Notes: generated by a model not told the origin, from the letters alone. Positions 45,030 through 57,855 are shown, numbered from the stretch's first letter. The stretch is 64,000 nt of DNA from Pelagibacterium sediminicola (GCF_003390885.1 NZ_QMEL01000001.1:596888-660887); one strand, 5' to 3'. Translations and numbers: made by a program.

Positions 45030-45908
45030 TTAAAGTCCGCCCTGCGCCTCGACCGCTTCGGCCAGATCGGCGTCGGGAATGTCGATCTCGGTTTCCGCCT
45101 TGAGATCGCCTACGATGCGCGAGAAATTGTCGTAGAGCACCTGCTGGGCCACCTGCTGGCGCACCTGGTCGAGCGTCGGAGCCGTGGTCACGCGCCGGTC
45201 TTCGAGCTTGATGAGGTGCCAGCCGAACTGGCTTTCGACCGGCTCGGACAATTGGCCCGTTTCGAGCGCAAAGGCGGCTTCCTCGAAAGGCGCGACCATC
45301 ATGCCGCTGGAAAAATAACCCAGATCCCCGCCGGTGGCGCGGGTGCCGTCCGTGCCGTATTCGGTAGCGGCGTCCTCGAAGGACTTTCCGCCCTCGATCT
45401 CGGCGCGGATCAACTGGGCTTCCTCGAGGGTCGGCACGAGGATGTGGCGCGCGCGCACCTCGGGCTGCGCCTCGAACCCGGCCACCATCTCCTCATAGGC
45501 CGCCTCGACCGCCTCGTCGGTCACCCCCGCCTCGACCACCTCTGCGAAAAAGGCGCGGCGCAGCGAGCGTTCCTCGAGATAGTCGAGCCGGCGCGCGAAA
45601 ATATCGCTCTGGTCCAGTTCCGCCTCGCGGGCGGCATTGGCCATCACCTTCATGTCGATCATTACCGTCAACAAAAAGGCGCGGTGCTCGGTCGGCGGGA
45701 TCGACTGCAATTCGGCGGCCAGATCCTCGGCGGCGAACATGAGATCGGCTTCGGTGATGGGCTCGCCGCCGACCGTCGCAACGACCGTGTCGGGCGAGGT
45801 TTCGTCCTGCGCAATCGCGGGCGCGACGCCAAGGCCGGCAACTAGGACCAGCGGGACCGCAAATCCGCGAACCGCCGCACTGAGCCGTGCGGCCAATGAA
45901 AATGACAT
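45030..45908 (-). CDS. Parvulin-type peptidyl-prolyl isomerase, periplasmic
   Basis: 292 aa. A signal peptide (residues 1-33, [17 protein letters not shown]) precedes an N-terminal helical chaperone part (about 40-150) and a rotamase domain ([14 protein letters not shown]...[23 protein letters not shown], then [16 protein letters not shown]). It assists folding of exported proteins (PrsA/SurA/PpiC type). The start 45908 has AGAAGG eight bases upstream. It is divergent from secA, fitting a shared role in export. Confidence 0.92.
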   Translation of the reverse strand: MSFSLAARLSAAVRGFAVPLVLVAGLGVAPAIAQDETSPDTVVATVGGEPITEADLMFAAEDLAAELQSIPPTEHRAFLLTVMIDMKVMANAAREAELDQSDIFARRLDYLEERSLRRAFFAEVVEAGVTDEAVEAAYEEMVAGFEAQPEVRARHILVPTLEEAQLIRAEIEGGKSFEDAATEYGTDGTRATGGDLGYFSSGMMVAPFEEAAFALETGQLSEPVESQFGWHLIKLEDRRVTTAPTLDQVRQQVAQQVLYDNFSRIVGDLKAETEIDIPDADLAEAVEAQGGL

Positions 45909-45975
45909 GATGAAAACCTTCTCCTTAGACCTTCCGGTCCCCCAACGCGGGCTGGTTTGGCTGATTTTGCCAGCG

Positions 45976-46004
45976 TTGACAACCCTATCCGGCACTCTTA
46001 CATG
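45976..46004 (+). promoter_or_regulatory. Sigma-70-type promoter of secA
   Basis: TTGACA (45976-45981), 17-bp spacer, TACATG (45999-46004), 131 bp upstream of the secA start. The -35 box is consensus; the -10 is moderate. Confidence 0.5.
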
Positions 46005-46134
46005 TCCCGGACGCGAATTCCCGCGCCTCTTGTGGCCCGCGCCCGACGACTGCCGCATTTTCTCCTTTTGCGTGCCGGGAAGTGCTTCCTTCAAGGGGCG
46101 TGAAACCAGAACAGGTCCAAAGGACAATCAGGCC

Positions 46135-48813
<2,679 letters not shown>

Positions 48814-48846
48814 GCGCATTCTGATCCGGTCTGCAGCATCGCTGGC

Positions 48847-48976
48847 TCCCTCATCCGACCTTTCGCTAGCGCGAAAGCCCACCTTCTCCCACGAGGGGAG
48901 AAGGGTAATCCTGCGGATGTTTCGGTTTTTGAGCCCCCCTCTCCCCTCGTGGGAGAGGGGTTGGGGGTGAGGGGGG
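48847..48976 (-). repeat. Family A repeat (copy A5)
   Basis: ctccctcatccgacctttcg...cgctagcgcgaaagc...cttctcccacgaggggagaa...cccctctcccctcgtgggag, ending ggttgggggtgagggggg. It lies in the 398-bp gap 48814-49211 after secA. The other part of the gap (48977-49211) is AT-richer at 49020-49070 and shows no gene, only the leader of the 203-aa gene. Confidence 0.83.
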
Positions 48977-49211
48977 CAGCGATGCCAGCCACCTCCCTCG
49001 CCGGACCGACCGGCAGGCTTAACCCCCCGTTAACCCCCAATACAATTTTTCTTAAATTGCCCCCATCCCGCTAATCGCCGGTTCAAGCTGGTGTGTGATA
49101 TTCTCCCGTTTGACTAAGGCAGGCGCTATACCCCTGCGGTTCGGCAGTGGCAGGGCATGCCCCCGCGCCGGGCAGAGGGATGTGATTATTGTGCTTTAAA
49201 GGAGGCACAAT

Positions 49212-49823
49212 ATGACGATTGGTCAGGTTACCATCAGTGCTGCGGACTGGATCGCCTCGCGCGTCAGCGATCGCATGGCGCTCGTTGCGGCCGGCCAGCG
49301 CGCCAGTCTTGCCCAGCAGACCGGTTCCGCCGCCATCCAGCCATCCGATGAGAACACCGGCGCCCAGCTCGACCGCCGCGAGCGCGAGCGGGCCGCGCTT
49401 GCCGCGCAGGAAAGCTACAAGCGCGTCGCCCAGCGCATCAAGGCCCGGCTGGCCAACCCCCTGCCGCCCCCAGAGGATGCAAGGCCCGCCACCGGGCGGG
49501 CTGTGCCGACCGATGCCTTGCGCGGCACGGCAAAGTTCCTCGCCACGGTCATCGCATCGGAACAAAAATCGGAGGCGCCCGGCCAGCCCGGCGCGGCCCC
49601 ATCACGCTCCGATCCGCGCTTCGGGCTCGTTGAGGGCGAACCAAAAAAAGCAAAGGACCGGCAGGCCGCGTCGGTCGCAGAAAAAGAGGCCGTAAAAGAG
49701 GCGCAGATCCGCATCGCGCTTGAGCGCGAAAGAGCCCTTGAAGCGCTCAACCAGACGCCGCTCTTTGAAACGGGCCTGTGGGACGACCTGTTCGTTGCCG
49801 ACGAACTGGCCGAAAAGGGCTGA
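49212..49823 (+). CDS. Uncharacterised 203-aa protein
   Basis: Starts MTIGQVTISAADWIASRVSD with an excellent ribosome site AAAGGAGG seven bases upstream. The protein is rich in Ala, Glu and Arg, with charged helical stretches (LDRRERERAALAAQESYKRV, and AEKEAVKEAQIRIALERERA) that could form coiled coils. There is no signal peptide and no membrane helix. The end LNQTPLFETGLWDDLFVADE looks conserved-like and could be a binding motif. I do not recognise a family. It stands alone between secA and ubiG. Confidence 0.72.
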   Translation: MTIGQVTISAADWIASRVSDRMALVAAGQRASLAQQTGSAAIQPSDENTGAQLDRRERERAALAAQESYKRVAQRIKARLANPLPPPEDARPATGRAVPTDALRGTAKFLATVIASEQKSEAPGQPGAAPSRSDPRFGLVEGEPKKAKDRQAASVAEKEAVKEAQIRIALERERALEALNQTPLFETGLWDDLFVADELAEKG

Positions 49824-49946
49824 TACCCGCCCCATTCCCGTTTGATTCATACACAGGCAACCGCCGGTGTCGCGGCAAGGCAGGCCGGCCATCCGGTGCG
49901 TTCATTACAAGCAAGGCTCATTGCCCCCTCTCCGCCTTGCCACGCC

Positions 49947-50696
49947 TTACACTGTCGTTGCTTCAGCCTTGGCAAACAGCAGCATATAGTTTACCGCCAT
50001 GTCCTGGCTCGGGCCCCACTCGTTTTTCAGCGGATTGAACGTAACGCCGGTTTCGTCGATCTTTTCCAGCCCGTGCCGCCGCGTGATCGAGATGATCTCG
50101 TCGGGGGTCAGAAATTTTTCGTATTGGTGGGTGCCTTTGGGCAGCCAGCCCAGCACGTATTCGGCGCCAACGATCGCCAACGCAAAGGCGCGCGCGGTGC
50201 GGTTTATGGTGGCAAGGAACATCAGCCCGCCCGGCTTGACGAGGGCGGCGCAGCTTTGAAGATAAAGCGGGACATCGGCCACGTGTTCGACAACTTCCAT
50301 GTTGAGCACGATATCGAACTGCTCGCCCGCTGCGGCCAGCGCTTCGGCTGTGGTGGCGCGGTAGTCGATCTCGAGCCCGGACTGCCCGGCGTGGATTTTG
50401 GCGACCGCGATGTTCTTTTCGCCCGCATCGGCGCCGACGACGTCAGCCCCCAGCCGCGCCATGGGCTCGCACAAAAGCCCGCCCCCGCAGCCGATGTCGA
50501 GGATGGACAGACCCTCGAAGGGCCTCAATGATTTCTCGTCGCGGGCAAAATGGGCGATGGCTTTTTCGCGGATATAGGCAAGGCGGACGGGATTGAATTT
50601 GTGCAGCGGCCTGAACTTGCCGCTGGGGTCCCACCACTCCTCGGCCATCTTGTGGAATTTGCCGATCTCGTCGGGATTGATCGTGGTGTCCGCCAT
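49947..50696 (-). CDS. ubiG: Ubiquinone biosynthesis O-methyltransferase UbiG
   Basis: 249 aa. SAM motif I is [19 protein letters not shown]; the N-terminus ([30 protein letters not shown]) and C-terminal [23 protein letters not shown] are typical of UbiG. It performs both O-methylations of ubiquinone synthesis at the inner membrane. It is divergent from lysC; 198 bp lie between the starts. Confidence 0.96.
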   Translation of the reverse strand: MADTTINPDEIGKFHKMAEEWWDPSGKFRPLHKFNPVRLAYIREKAIAHFARDEKSLRPFEGLSILDIGCGGGLLCEPMARLGADVVGADAGEKNIAVAKIHAGQSGLEIDYRATTAEALAAAGEQFDIVLNMEVVEHVADVPLYLQSCAALVKPGGLMFLATINRTARAFALAIVGAEYVLGWLPKGTHQYEKFLTPDEIISITRRHGLEKIDETGVTFNPLKNEWGPSQDMAVNYMLLFAKAEATTV

Positions 50697-50894
50697 GGTT
50701 CGGGGTCCCGCCCTGATGTGTGTCGCCGCGTCAACAGGTGGCCGCTCGCCTGCCTCGAGTCAAGCGCGGCAGGGTCGCAGCACCCTCAAGCATATTGCAA
50801 GGCCACCGGCTTTGTGGCACTCACCGCCGCGAAACGATTGAACGCGACCGGGCCGACCTCACCGGCAAATCCGGTTCAACGGGACTTCTTGAGC

Positions 50895-52148
50895 ATGGCG
50901 CGTATTGTGATGAAGTTTGGCGGCACCTCGGTTGCCGATGTCGAGCGCATCCGGCAGGCGGCACGGCACGTCAAGCGCGAGGTGGATGCCGGCCACGAGG
51001 TGGCGGTGGTCGTTTCGGCCATGTCGGGCAAGACCAATGAACTCGTGGGCTGGTGCACGGAAGCCTCCAAGATCCATGATGCGCGCGAATATGATGCGGT
51101 GGTCGCCTCGGGCGAGCAGGTGACGGCGGGGCTGATGGCCATCGTGCTCTCGTCGATGGGCGTCCAGTCGCGCTCCTATGCGGGCTGGCAGGTGCCGGTC
51201 AGGACCGACGACAGCCACGGATCGGCACGGATCATGGACATCGATCCGGCAAATCTCAACGAACGGCTGTCCTCGGGCTGGGTACCGGTCATCACCGGCT
51301 TTCAGGGGATTTCCGAGCGCGACCGGATCACGACGCTGGGGCGCGGGGGGTCCGATACGAGCGCGGTGGCGATCGCGGCCGCCGTCAAGGCCGACCGGTG
51401 CGATATCTATACCGATGTGGACGGGGTCTATACCACCGATCCGCGCATCGCCCCCCGGGCGGGGCGGCTCGAGCGGGTGGCGTTCGAGGAAATGCTCGAA
51501 ATGGCCTCGCTGGGCGCCAAGGTTTTGCAGACCCGCTCGGTGGAACTGGCCATGGCGCAGGGCGTGCGGCTGGTCGTGCGTTCGAGTTTCGAGGACCCCG
51601 AGGCCGGCAACGCGCCGGGCAGCGAATGGGGTCAGGCGGGCACGCTTGTGTGCGATGAGGATGAGATCATGGAAAAGCAGATCGTTTCGGGCGTCACCCT
51701 GGCGCGGGCCGAAGCCAAGATCACCCTGCGCAAGGTCAAGGACAAGCCGGGCATCGCCGCCTCGGTCTTCGGGCCCCTGGCCGATGCGCGGATCGTCGTC
51801 GACATGATCGTCCAGAACATTTCCGATGACGGGCAGATCACCGACATCACGTTTACGGTTCCCGACAGCGAATTCGACAAGGCGATGGGCGTCCTTAAAA
51901 ATACCCCCGAGATCGAATATGAATCGATTTCAGGGTCCAAGGGCGGCGCCAAGATTTCGGTGGTCGGGGTCGGCATGCGTTCCCATGCCGGCGTTGCGGC
52001 CTCCATGTTCAAGGCGCTGGCGGAAAAAGGGATCAACATCCAGTTGATCACCACCTCGGAAATCAAGACGTCGGTCCTGATCGACGAGGAGTATGCCGAG
52101 CTTGCAGTCCGCGCCCTCCATACCTATTACGGTCTGGACAAGGCGTAA
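50895..52148 (+). CDS. lysC: Aspartate kinase
   Basis: 417 aa. It starts the aspartate family by phosphorylating aspartate. The ATP/Asp motif KFGGTSVADVERI, then TLGRGGSDTSAVAIAAA and DVDGVYTTDPR mark the kinase domain. Two ACT domains (about residues 265-415) mediate feedback, normally by lysine and threonine. The start MARIVMKFGG is at 50895. It is followed after 32 bp by ptsP, a conserved pair in Hyphomicrobiales. Confidence 0.97.
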   Translation: MARIVMKFGGTSVADVERIRQAARHVKREVDAGHEVAVVVSAMSGKTNELVGWCTEASKIHDAREYDAVVASGEQVTAGLMAIVLSSMGVQSRSYAGWQVPVRTDDSHGSARIMDIDPANLNERLSSGWVPVITGFQGISERDRITTLGRGGSDTSAVAIAAAVKADRCDIYTDVDGVYTTDPRIAPRAGRLERVAFEEMLEMASLGAKVLQTRSVELAMAQGVRLVVRSSFEDPEAGNAPGSEWGQAGTLVCDEDEIMEKQIVSGVTLARAEAKITLRKVKDKPGIAASVFGPLADARIVVDMIVQNISDDGQITDITFTVPDSEFDKAMGVLKNTPEIEYESISGSKGGAKISVVGVGMRSHAGVAASMFKALAEKGINIQLITTSEIKTSVLIDEEYAELAVRALHTYYGLDKA

Positions 52149-52180
52149 GAAAGCGGGCGGCCGTCCCGCGGGGAAGAGCA

Positions 52181-54445
52181 ATGGTTACAGCAATTGGCGG
52201 TCCGCGCGTTCTGTTACGTCAGTTGCGCGAGACCATGGCCGAGCCGCTGGCCAGCCAGGAACGGCTCGACAAGATCGTCGATCTCATCGCCGCCAACATG
52301 CGCGCCGATGTGTGCTCGTTCTATGTCCTGCGCGACGATGGCGCGCTCGAACTGTTTGCGACCCACGGCCTCAAGCGCGAGGCGGTGCACGTCACGACCC
52401 TCAGGCTGGGCGAGGGGCTCGTGGGGCTGATCGCGGCGGAAGCCGAGCCGCTCTCACTCCAGAACGCGCCCGAGCACCCTTCCTTTGCCTATCGCCCCGA
52501 AACCGGGGAAGATCCCTATTTCTCGTTTCTCGGCGTGCCGGTCCTGCGGGCCGGGCAGACGCTGGGGGTGCTGGTCGTCCAGAATCAGGAGCGGCGCGCC
52601 TATGGCGAGGACGAAACCGAAGCGCTCCTGACCACGGCAACGCTGCTCGCCGAGATGATCTCCACTTCGGATTTCGATTCGCTGGTCAAGCCCGGCTCGG
52701 ACATCGACGTCAGGCGCACGCGTATGTTCAGGGGGGTGGGCTTTTCCGAAGGCATCGCGCTGGGTGAGGTTGTCCTGCACGATCCGCGCGTCGAAGTGAC
52801 CAATTTCGTCGCCGACGACACCGATGCCGAAAAGGTCCGGCTCGAGGATGCGTTAAGGACCATGCGCGTCTCGATCGACGACATGCTCAATTCGGGGGAC
52901 ATGCAGATCCCCTCCGATCATCGCGAGATCCTCGAGAGCTACCGGCTTTTCGCCCATGACCGGGGCTGGGTGCGCCGGCTCGAGGAAGCCATCGATTCCG
53001 GGCTGACGGCGGAAGCGGCGGTCGAGCGGGTACAGAACGACACCCGGGCGCGCATGCTGCGCCAGACGGACCCCTATATCCGCGACCGTCTGCACGATCT
53101 CGACGATCTGGCCAACAGGCTGCTGCGCATCCTGACCGGCAATGGCGCGGGCGCGGGCAAGAAACTCCCCGAAAACGCGGTGCTGGTCGCGCGCAATATG
53201 GGCCCGGCCGAACTGCTCGAATACGACCGCACGAAACTGCGCGCCGTGGTGCTCGAGGACGGGGCGGCGACCGCGCATGTGGCGATCGTCGCGCGCTCGG
53301 TGGGGCTGGTGGCGGTGGGGCAGGCTGAAAGCGTCGTCTCGATGAGCGAGGACGGCGACGACATCATCGTCGACGGCTTCACGGGCGCGGTGCATCTGCG
53401 GCCCTCGCCCGATGTCGAGGCGGCCTATGTCGAAAAGGTACGGCTTTCGGCCAAGCGCCGGGCCCATTACGCCGCGCTCAAGGACAAGCGCCCGGTCACC
53501 CGCGACGGCATCGAGATCACGCTGTTGCAGAATTCGGGGCTTTTGGCCGACATGGGCACCCTCGAAGAGTCCGGTGCCGAGGGAATCGGGCTGTTCCGCA
53601 CCGAACTCCAGTTCATGATCGCATCGAAAATGCCGCGCGTTTCCGATCAGGTCGAGCTCTATACCGAAGCCATGCGGCAGGTGGGCGACAAGTCCATCGT
53701 CTTCCGCCTGCTCGATATCGGCGGGGACAAGGTGGTGCCTTATATGCGCTCGATGGCCGAGGAAAACCCGGCCATGGGCTGGCGGAGTTTGAGGCTGGCG
53801 CTCGACCGCCCGGCGCTTTTGAGGACACAGGTGCGCGCGCTCTTGCAGGCGGCGCGGGGTGGGACGCTCAAGATTCTCGTGCCCATGGTCACCGAGACGG
53901 TCGAATTCCTGAAGGTCAAGCGGTTCATCCTCAAAGAGCACGACAAGCTGCCCAGGCTGGGGTTCCCCACCCTCGAAAGGCTGGAGATCGGCGCGATGAT
54001 CGAGGTGCCTTCGCTGCTTTTCGAGCTCGATCGGCTGCTGCCCGAGACCGATTTCGTCTCCATCGGGTCGAACGACCTCATCATGTTCCTGACGGCCACC
54101 GACCGCGCCAATCCGCGCGTTGCGGCCAATTACGACCCCATTGCGCGCCCGCGCCTCAGGGCGCTCAAGATGATCGTCGATGCAGCGCGGGACCATGGCA
54201 AGCCCCTGACCATGTGCGGAGAGCTTGCCGGGCGGCCGGTAGAGGCGCTGGCGCTATTGGCCATCGGCATGGACCGGCTTTCGATGGGCGCCTCCTCGGT
54301 GGGTCCGATCAAGGAAATGATCCTGGGGCTGGACCTCGCGCCGGTGCGCGCGGCGATGGCCGAATTGCTCGATGATGGCGCGTGCGAGGATACGCCGCGC
54401 GACCTTCTGGCCGAACTGGCGGAGCGCCAGGGGCTTTCGCTTTAG
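52181..54445 (+). CDS. ptsP: Nitrogen PTS enzyme I (PEP-protein phosphotransferase)
   Basis: 754 aa. An N-terminal GAF domain (about residues 20-160; LDKIVDLIAANMRADVCSFYVL) is followed by the enzyme I core. The active-site histidine is His366 in ATAHVAIVAR; the C-terminal PEP-binding TIM barrel has GIGLFRTELQFM, MVTETVEFLKV and SIGSNDLIMFLT. It takes phosphate from PEP and gives it to NPr, linking nitrogen and carbon status to other processes. GAF may sense glutamine. The HPr and EIIA partners are not in the window. Confidence 0.95.
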   Translation: MVTAIGGPRVLLRQLRETMAEPLASQERLDKIVDLIAANMRADVCSFYVLRDDGALELFATHGLKREAVHVTTLRLGEGLVGLIAAEAEPLSLQNAPEHPSFAYRPETGEDPYFSFLGVPVLRAGQTLGVLVVQNQERRAYGEDETEALLTTATLLAEMISTSDFDSLVKPGSDIDVRRTRMFRGVGFSEGIALGEVVLHDPRVEVTNFVADDTDAEKVRLEDALRTMRVSIDDMLNSGDMQIPSDHREILESYRLFAHDRGWVRRLEEAIDSGLTAEAAVERVQNDTRARMLRQTDPYIRDRLHDLDDLANRLLRILTGNGAGAGKKLPENAVLVARNMGPAELLEYDRTKLRAVVLEDGAATAHVAIVARSVGLVAVGQAESVVSMSEDGDDIIVDGFTGAVHLRPSPDVEAAYVEKVRLSAKRRAHYAALKDKRPVTRDGIEITLLQNSGLLADMGTLEESGAEGIGLFRTELQFMIASKMPRVSDQVELYTEAMRQVGDKSIVFRLLDIGGDKVVPYMRSMAEENPAMGWRSLRLALDRPALLRTQVRALLQAARGGTLKILVPMVTETVEFLKVKRFILKEHDKLPRLGFPTLERLEIGAMIEVPSLLFELDRLLPETDFVSIGSNDLIMFLTATDRANPRVAANYDPIARPRLRALKMIVDAARDHGKPLTMCGELAGRPVEALALLAIGMDRLSMGASSVGPIKEMILGLDLAPVRAAMAELLDDGACEDTPRDLLAELAERQGLSL

Positions 54446-54469
54446 TTTTTATTTTTGCTGGAATTTCCG

Positions 54470-55546
54470 ATGGCGCAATTGCCCCACGACAAGCTGGATG
54501 CCCTGGAACGCCGCTTCGATTCGATCGAGCATGCCATGTCGGCCAATCCCGACCCGGACAATTATGTCAGGCTCTCCAAGGAATATTCCGAGCTTTCGCC
54601 GATGGTCGAAAAGATCAGGGCCTATAAGGGTGCCCTATCGGACCTCGAGGGCGCGCGGGAGTTGGCAGGATCGGGCGATGCCGAAATGGCCGAGCTTGCC
54701 GAGGCGGAGATCGGGGAGCTGGAAGAAACCCTCGAAACGCTGGCCCAGGATATCCGCATCCTGCTTTTGCCCAAGGACGCGGCGGACGAGAAAAGCGCAA
54801 TCCTTGAGGTGCGCGCCGGCACGGGGGGCGACGAGGCGGCGCTTTTCGCGGGCGATCTTTTCCGCATGTACCAGCGCTACGCGGAAAACGAGGGCTGGCG
54901 GGTGACCGTCATGGAAACCTCGGACGGGGATGCGGGGGGCTACAAGGAAATCGTCGCTTCGATCTCGGGAGCGGGGGTGTTCGCCAAGCTCAAATACGAA
55001 TCCGGGGTGCACCGCGTGCAGCGCGTGCCCGATACCGAAGGTTCGGGCCGCATCCATACCTCGGCGGCAACGGTCGCGGTGCTTCCCGAAGTCGAGGACA
55101 TCGATATCGATATCCGCCCCGAAGACATCCGGATCGACACCATGCGCGCCTCGGGCGCGGGCGGGCAGCATGTCAACACCACCGATTCGGCGGTGCGCAT
55201 CACCCATATCCCCTCGGGGATCGTCGTCACCTCGGCGGAAAAATCCCAGCACCAGAACCGGGCCAACGCCATGAAGGTGCTGCGCGCCCGGCTCTATGAC
55301 GAACAACTCCAGAAAGCGTCGTCCGAACGCGCCGAGAGCCGCAAGAGCCAGGTGGGCTCCGGCGACCGCTCCGAACGCATCAGGACCTATAATTTCCCGC
55401 AAGGGCGGGTGACCGACCACCGGATCAACCTCACTCTCTACAAGCTTCCGCAGGTGATGGCCGGGGACGGGCTGGGCGAGATCATCGATGCGCTGATCAC
55501 CGAGAACCAGGCGGCGCAGCTGGCGGCGATGGAGGGCAATGGGTGA
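54470..55546 (+). CDS. prfA: Peptide chain release factor 1
   Basis: 358 aa. The catalytic GGQ is at residues 231-233 in [16 protein letters not shown]. The stop codon reading region is in the [10 protein letters not shown] to [19 protein letters not shown] part. It releases polypeptides at UAA and UAG. ATG 54470 is chosen ([10 protein letters not shown]); a TTG 15 bases earlier is possible. The enzyme that methylates its GGQ glutamine, PrmC, is encoded next after repeat B5. Confidence 0.97.
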   Translation: MAQLPHDKLDALERRFDSIEHAMSANPDPDNYVRLSKEYSELSPMVEKIRAYKGALSDLEGARELAGSGDAEMAELAEAEIGELEETLETLAQDIRILLLPKDAADEKSAILEVRAGTGGDEAALFAGDLFRMYQRYAENEGWRVTVMETSDGDAGGYKEIVASISGAGVFAKLKYESGVHRVQRVPDTEGSGRIHTSAATVAVLPEVEDIDIDIRPEDIRIDTMRASGAGGQHVNTTDSAVRITHIPSGIVVTSAEKSQHQNRANAMKVLRARLYDEQLQKASSERAESRKSQVGSGDRSERIRTYNFPQGRVTDHRINLTLYKLPQVMAGDGLGEIIDALITENQAAQLAAMEGNG

Positions 55547-55566
55547 GGCATCGGGGCGTGTGGCTT

Positions 55567-55677
55567 CACCCCTCCCCAGCCCTCCCCATCAAGGGGAGGG
55601 TGTTTCCTTTGCTTGGTAGCTTCCAAACGCGCAGGGCCAGCGCCTCCTCCCTTGTGGGGGAGGCTGGGAGGGGGGAT
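55567..55677 (+). repeat. Family B repeat, short form (copy B5)
   Basis: cacccctccccagccctccc...atcaaggggagggtgtttcc...cctcccttgtgggggaggct, ending gggagggggga. It separates prfA and prmC, which are on the same strand. Confidence 0.82.
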
Positions 55678-55724
55678 TCGGCGAAGGCCGAAATGGCCTG
55701 CCTTTCGAGGGGTGAGGGCAAGCG

Positions 55725-56582
55725 ATGTCTCTGACCCGCGGCCAGCTCTGGCGATCCGCGCGGGACCAACTCGCGAGTGTGGGAATCGAAACCGCTGCGC
55801 TCGATGCGCGCGTGTTGCTGGCGCATGGCCTCGGGCTCGACCGTACGCAACTGATCGCATCGGAGGCCGAGCCGGTGGGCGATGCGGATATCGCCGCCTA
55901 TGAAGCGCTCGTTGCCCGCCGACTCGCTCGCGAGCCCGTGGCCCGCATCGTAGGGCGGCAGGAGTTTTACGGGCTCGATTTCTCTCTCAACGAAGCCACC
56001 CTCATCCCGCGCCCGGAGACCGAAATGCTGGTCGATTTCGGTATCGCCCGGCTCAAGGGGCGCCAGGGAGCGACCATCCTCGATCTGGGTACGGGCACCG
56101 GGTGCATCGTGCTGTCGCTGCTTGCAAATCTTCCTGACGCAAAAGGGGTGGGGGTCGATCTTTCGGTGCGGGCGCTGGCGCAGGCGCGGGAAAATGCCGT
56201 GGTGTTGGGGCTGGACAACCGGTTCGCGGCGCTGGAGGGAAGCTGGTTTGCTCCGGTCGAGGGGCGCTTCGATCTTATCGTGGCCAATCCCCCCTATATC
56301 GCGAGCGATACGGTCAAGGAGCTTGCGCCCGAAGTTGCGCTATATGATCCGGGGCTGGCGCTCGATGGCGGGCAGGACGGATTGGAGCCCTATCGGGCGA
56401 TCGCGGCGGGGGCGGCAGATCATCTCGATCCCGGCGGCGTGCTGGCGGTCGAGATCGGTTTCGATCAGGGCGCGAGGGTTTCACGCTTGCTTGAAGATGC
56501 AGGTTTATCCGGCGTGGGGGTTGAAAAGGACCTTGCGGGACACGATAGAATGGTGGTGGCCGCGTTGCCGGGTTTACCGTGA
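55725..56582 (+). CDS. prmC: Peptide chain release factor N5-glutamine methyltransferase
   Basis: 285 aa. SAM motif DLGTGTGCIVLSLL and the catalytic NPPY motif with Asn188 identify it. The N-terminal helical domain (residues 1-80) binds the release factor. It methylates the GGQ glutamine of RF1 and RF2. It follows prfA, fitting that role. Start MSLTRGQLWR has GAGGG upstream. Confidence 0.95.
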   Translation: MSLTRGQLWRSARDQLASVGIETAALDARVLLAHGLGLDRTQLIASEAEPVGDADIAAYEALVARRLAREPVARIVGRQEFYGLDFSLNEATLIPRPETEMLVDFGIARLKGRQGATILDLGTGTGCIVLSLLANLPDAKGVGVDLSVRALAQARENAVVLGLDNRFAALEGSWFAPVEGRFDLIVANPPYIASDTVKELAPEVALYDPGLALDGGQDGLEPYRAIAAGAADHLDPGGVLAVEIGFDQGARVSRLLEDAGLSGVGVEKDLAGHDRMVVAALPGLP

Positions 56583-56809
56583 TGTGCGGCATTTTGGGGG
56601 ATTGGGAATATTCTTCTTGGAATATCGGGGCGATGAGGTTAGGTTGCTCCCGCTGATGAGGTGTTTCGTACGCCTCGATGGCCCCCACCCGAACATCTAT
56701 GTCGTTCAAACTGCCGCATGAGCGGATTGTTATGCAACGCGGGTTCTGGACGATGACGGGAGTGGCCGGGCTTCAGCCTTTTTGGGGACTCCAGAATGTC
56801 GGCGCGTGC

Positions 56810-56826
56810 GGCCTTTCGAAAAGGCC
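56810..56826. repeat. Small palindrome upstream of the DUF4167 gene
   Basis: GGCCTTTCGAAAAGGCC. No T-run follows. It is the only structure seen in the 344-bp gap 56583-56926 between prmC and DUF4167; the rest has no credible gene. Confidence 0.35.
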
Positions 56827-56926
56827 CGTTGTCGCGTGATCTCGATGGTCCGGCCCGGTGGCCGGATGCAATCGGGGACCCTTTGAAGTTAGTGCATTCC
56901 TTCACGAAGTGTGTTGAAGCGAGCAG

Positions 56927-57580
56927 ATGAGACCAAACCAGCAGAACAACAAGCAGCGTTCGCGCGGCCGGAACAGCAATCAGCGGCGCGGCGGTGGCGG
57001 CAATCCCTTGTCGCGCAATTACGAGAGCAACGGTCCGGATGTGAAAATCCGCGGCAATGCCGCCCATGTCGCCGAAAAATACGTCCAGCTCGCGCGCGAC
57101 GCGACCGCATCGGGCGATTCGGTGATGGCGGAGAACTATCTCCAGCACGCCGAACATTATTTCCGCATCATCCTTGCCGCGCAGGCCCAGTATCAGCCGC
57201 GCCAGGACCAGTTCGCCGAAACCGGCAACGAGAGTGACGAGGACGAGAGCGAGGTCCAGGCCGCCAATGGGGAGGCCAGCGAGGCGCCCCAGCAGGCAGC
57301 ACCAGAAAATGACGAGGCGGAAAGCGGGCGCGAAACCCGCCGCCAGCCGCGCCAGCGCCGCGTCCGCCGTGAGGAGCCTGCCGAAACCGAGGCCCAAGCC
57401 GAAACCGGCGAGGCGGCGCCCGAGGCCGAGCAGGCCGCGGGCGAAGCCGAGGAAAAGCCGCGCCGCACCCGGCGTCCGCGCCGCACGACGCGCGCCGCCG
57501 AAGGCGCCGACCCGGCCGAAGCGCCCCAGCCCGAATTGCCCGCCTTTCTGACGGCGGGCCGGGAAGCGGCGGCGGAATAG
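56927..57580 (+). CDS. DUF4167 domain protein, probable RNA-binding
   Basis: 217 aa. Residues 1-85 (MRPNQQNNKQRSRGRNSNQR, then NPLSRNYESNGPDVKIRGNA and AEKYVQLARDATASGDSVMA) form the DUF4167 domain with an Arg/Gln/Asn-rich start. The rest is low complexity, Glu/Ala and Arg rich (KPRRTRRPRRTTRAAEG). Such composition suggests binding to RNA or ribosomes. Function unknown. Conserved between prmC and clpB in Hyphomicrobiales. Confidence 0.85.
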   Translation: MRPNQQNNKQRSRGRNSNQRRGGGGNPLSRNYESNGPDVKIRGNAAHVAEKYVQLARDATASGDSVMAENYLQHAEHYFRIILAAQAQYQPRQDQFAETGNESDEDESEVQAANGEASEAPQQAAPENDEAESGRETRRQPRQRRVRREEPAETEAQAETGEAAPEAEQAAGEAEEKPRRTRRPRRTTRAAEGADPAEAPQPELPAFLTAGREAAAE

Positions 57581-57604
57581 AGCCGCGCGTTTACCTGCCG
57601 ACCC

Positions 57605-57695
57605 CTCGCTTCTCCGGCGAAAGCCGGAGTCCATGCCACACGCCTTGTGGCTGTTGCATGGAAATGGATCCCGGCTTCCGCCGGGACAGCGATCG
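57605..57695. repeat. Family C palindromic repeat pair, copy 2
   Basis: TCTCCGGCGAAAGCCGGAGT at 57611-57630 and gatcccggcttccgccggga at 57667-57686, about 40 bp apart as in the copy at 11631-11720. It lies after the DUF4167 gene. Confidence 0.6.
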
Positions 57696-57734
57696 TGGGG
57701 AATGGATGGTTCTGGTTGCAAGCAAGATCAATTC

Positions 57735-57763
57735 GGGCCGGGCGGTTGCGTCCGGCCCTTTTT
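57735..57763 (+). terminator. Terminator after the DUF4167 gene
   Basis: GGGCCGG (57735-57741), 10-nt loop, CCGGCCC (57752-57758) and five T residues. It separates the DUF4167 transcript from clpB. Confidence 0.75.
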
Positions 57764-57820
57764 CTTTTTGCAAGCGCGCCTATATCAACCTTTGACACGA
57801 GGTCAGTGCCGCGATGCGGG

Positions 57821-57855
57821 CTGGTCTTGTAATCCAGACCAACGCTTCGGGCGTT
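57821..57855 (+). promoter_or_regulatory. Paired hairpins in the clpB leader
   Basis: GGTCT-tgtaatcc-AGACC (57823-57840) is directly followed by AACGC-ttcgg-GCGTT (57841-57855). They lie 59-91 nt before the clpB start. They might form a leader structure that influences translation, e.g. with temperature. The first also resembles an anticodon arm but no full tRNA is present. Confidence 0.35.

Noticed and set aside
57813..57840. tRNA-Thr(TGT)-like anticodon arm (ctggtcttgtaatccag)
   Set aside because: The stem has a T-T mismatch and no matching D arm, T arm or acceptor stem is found around it.
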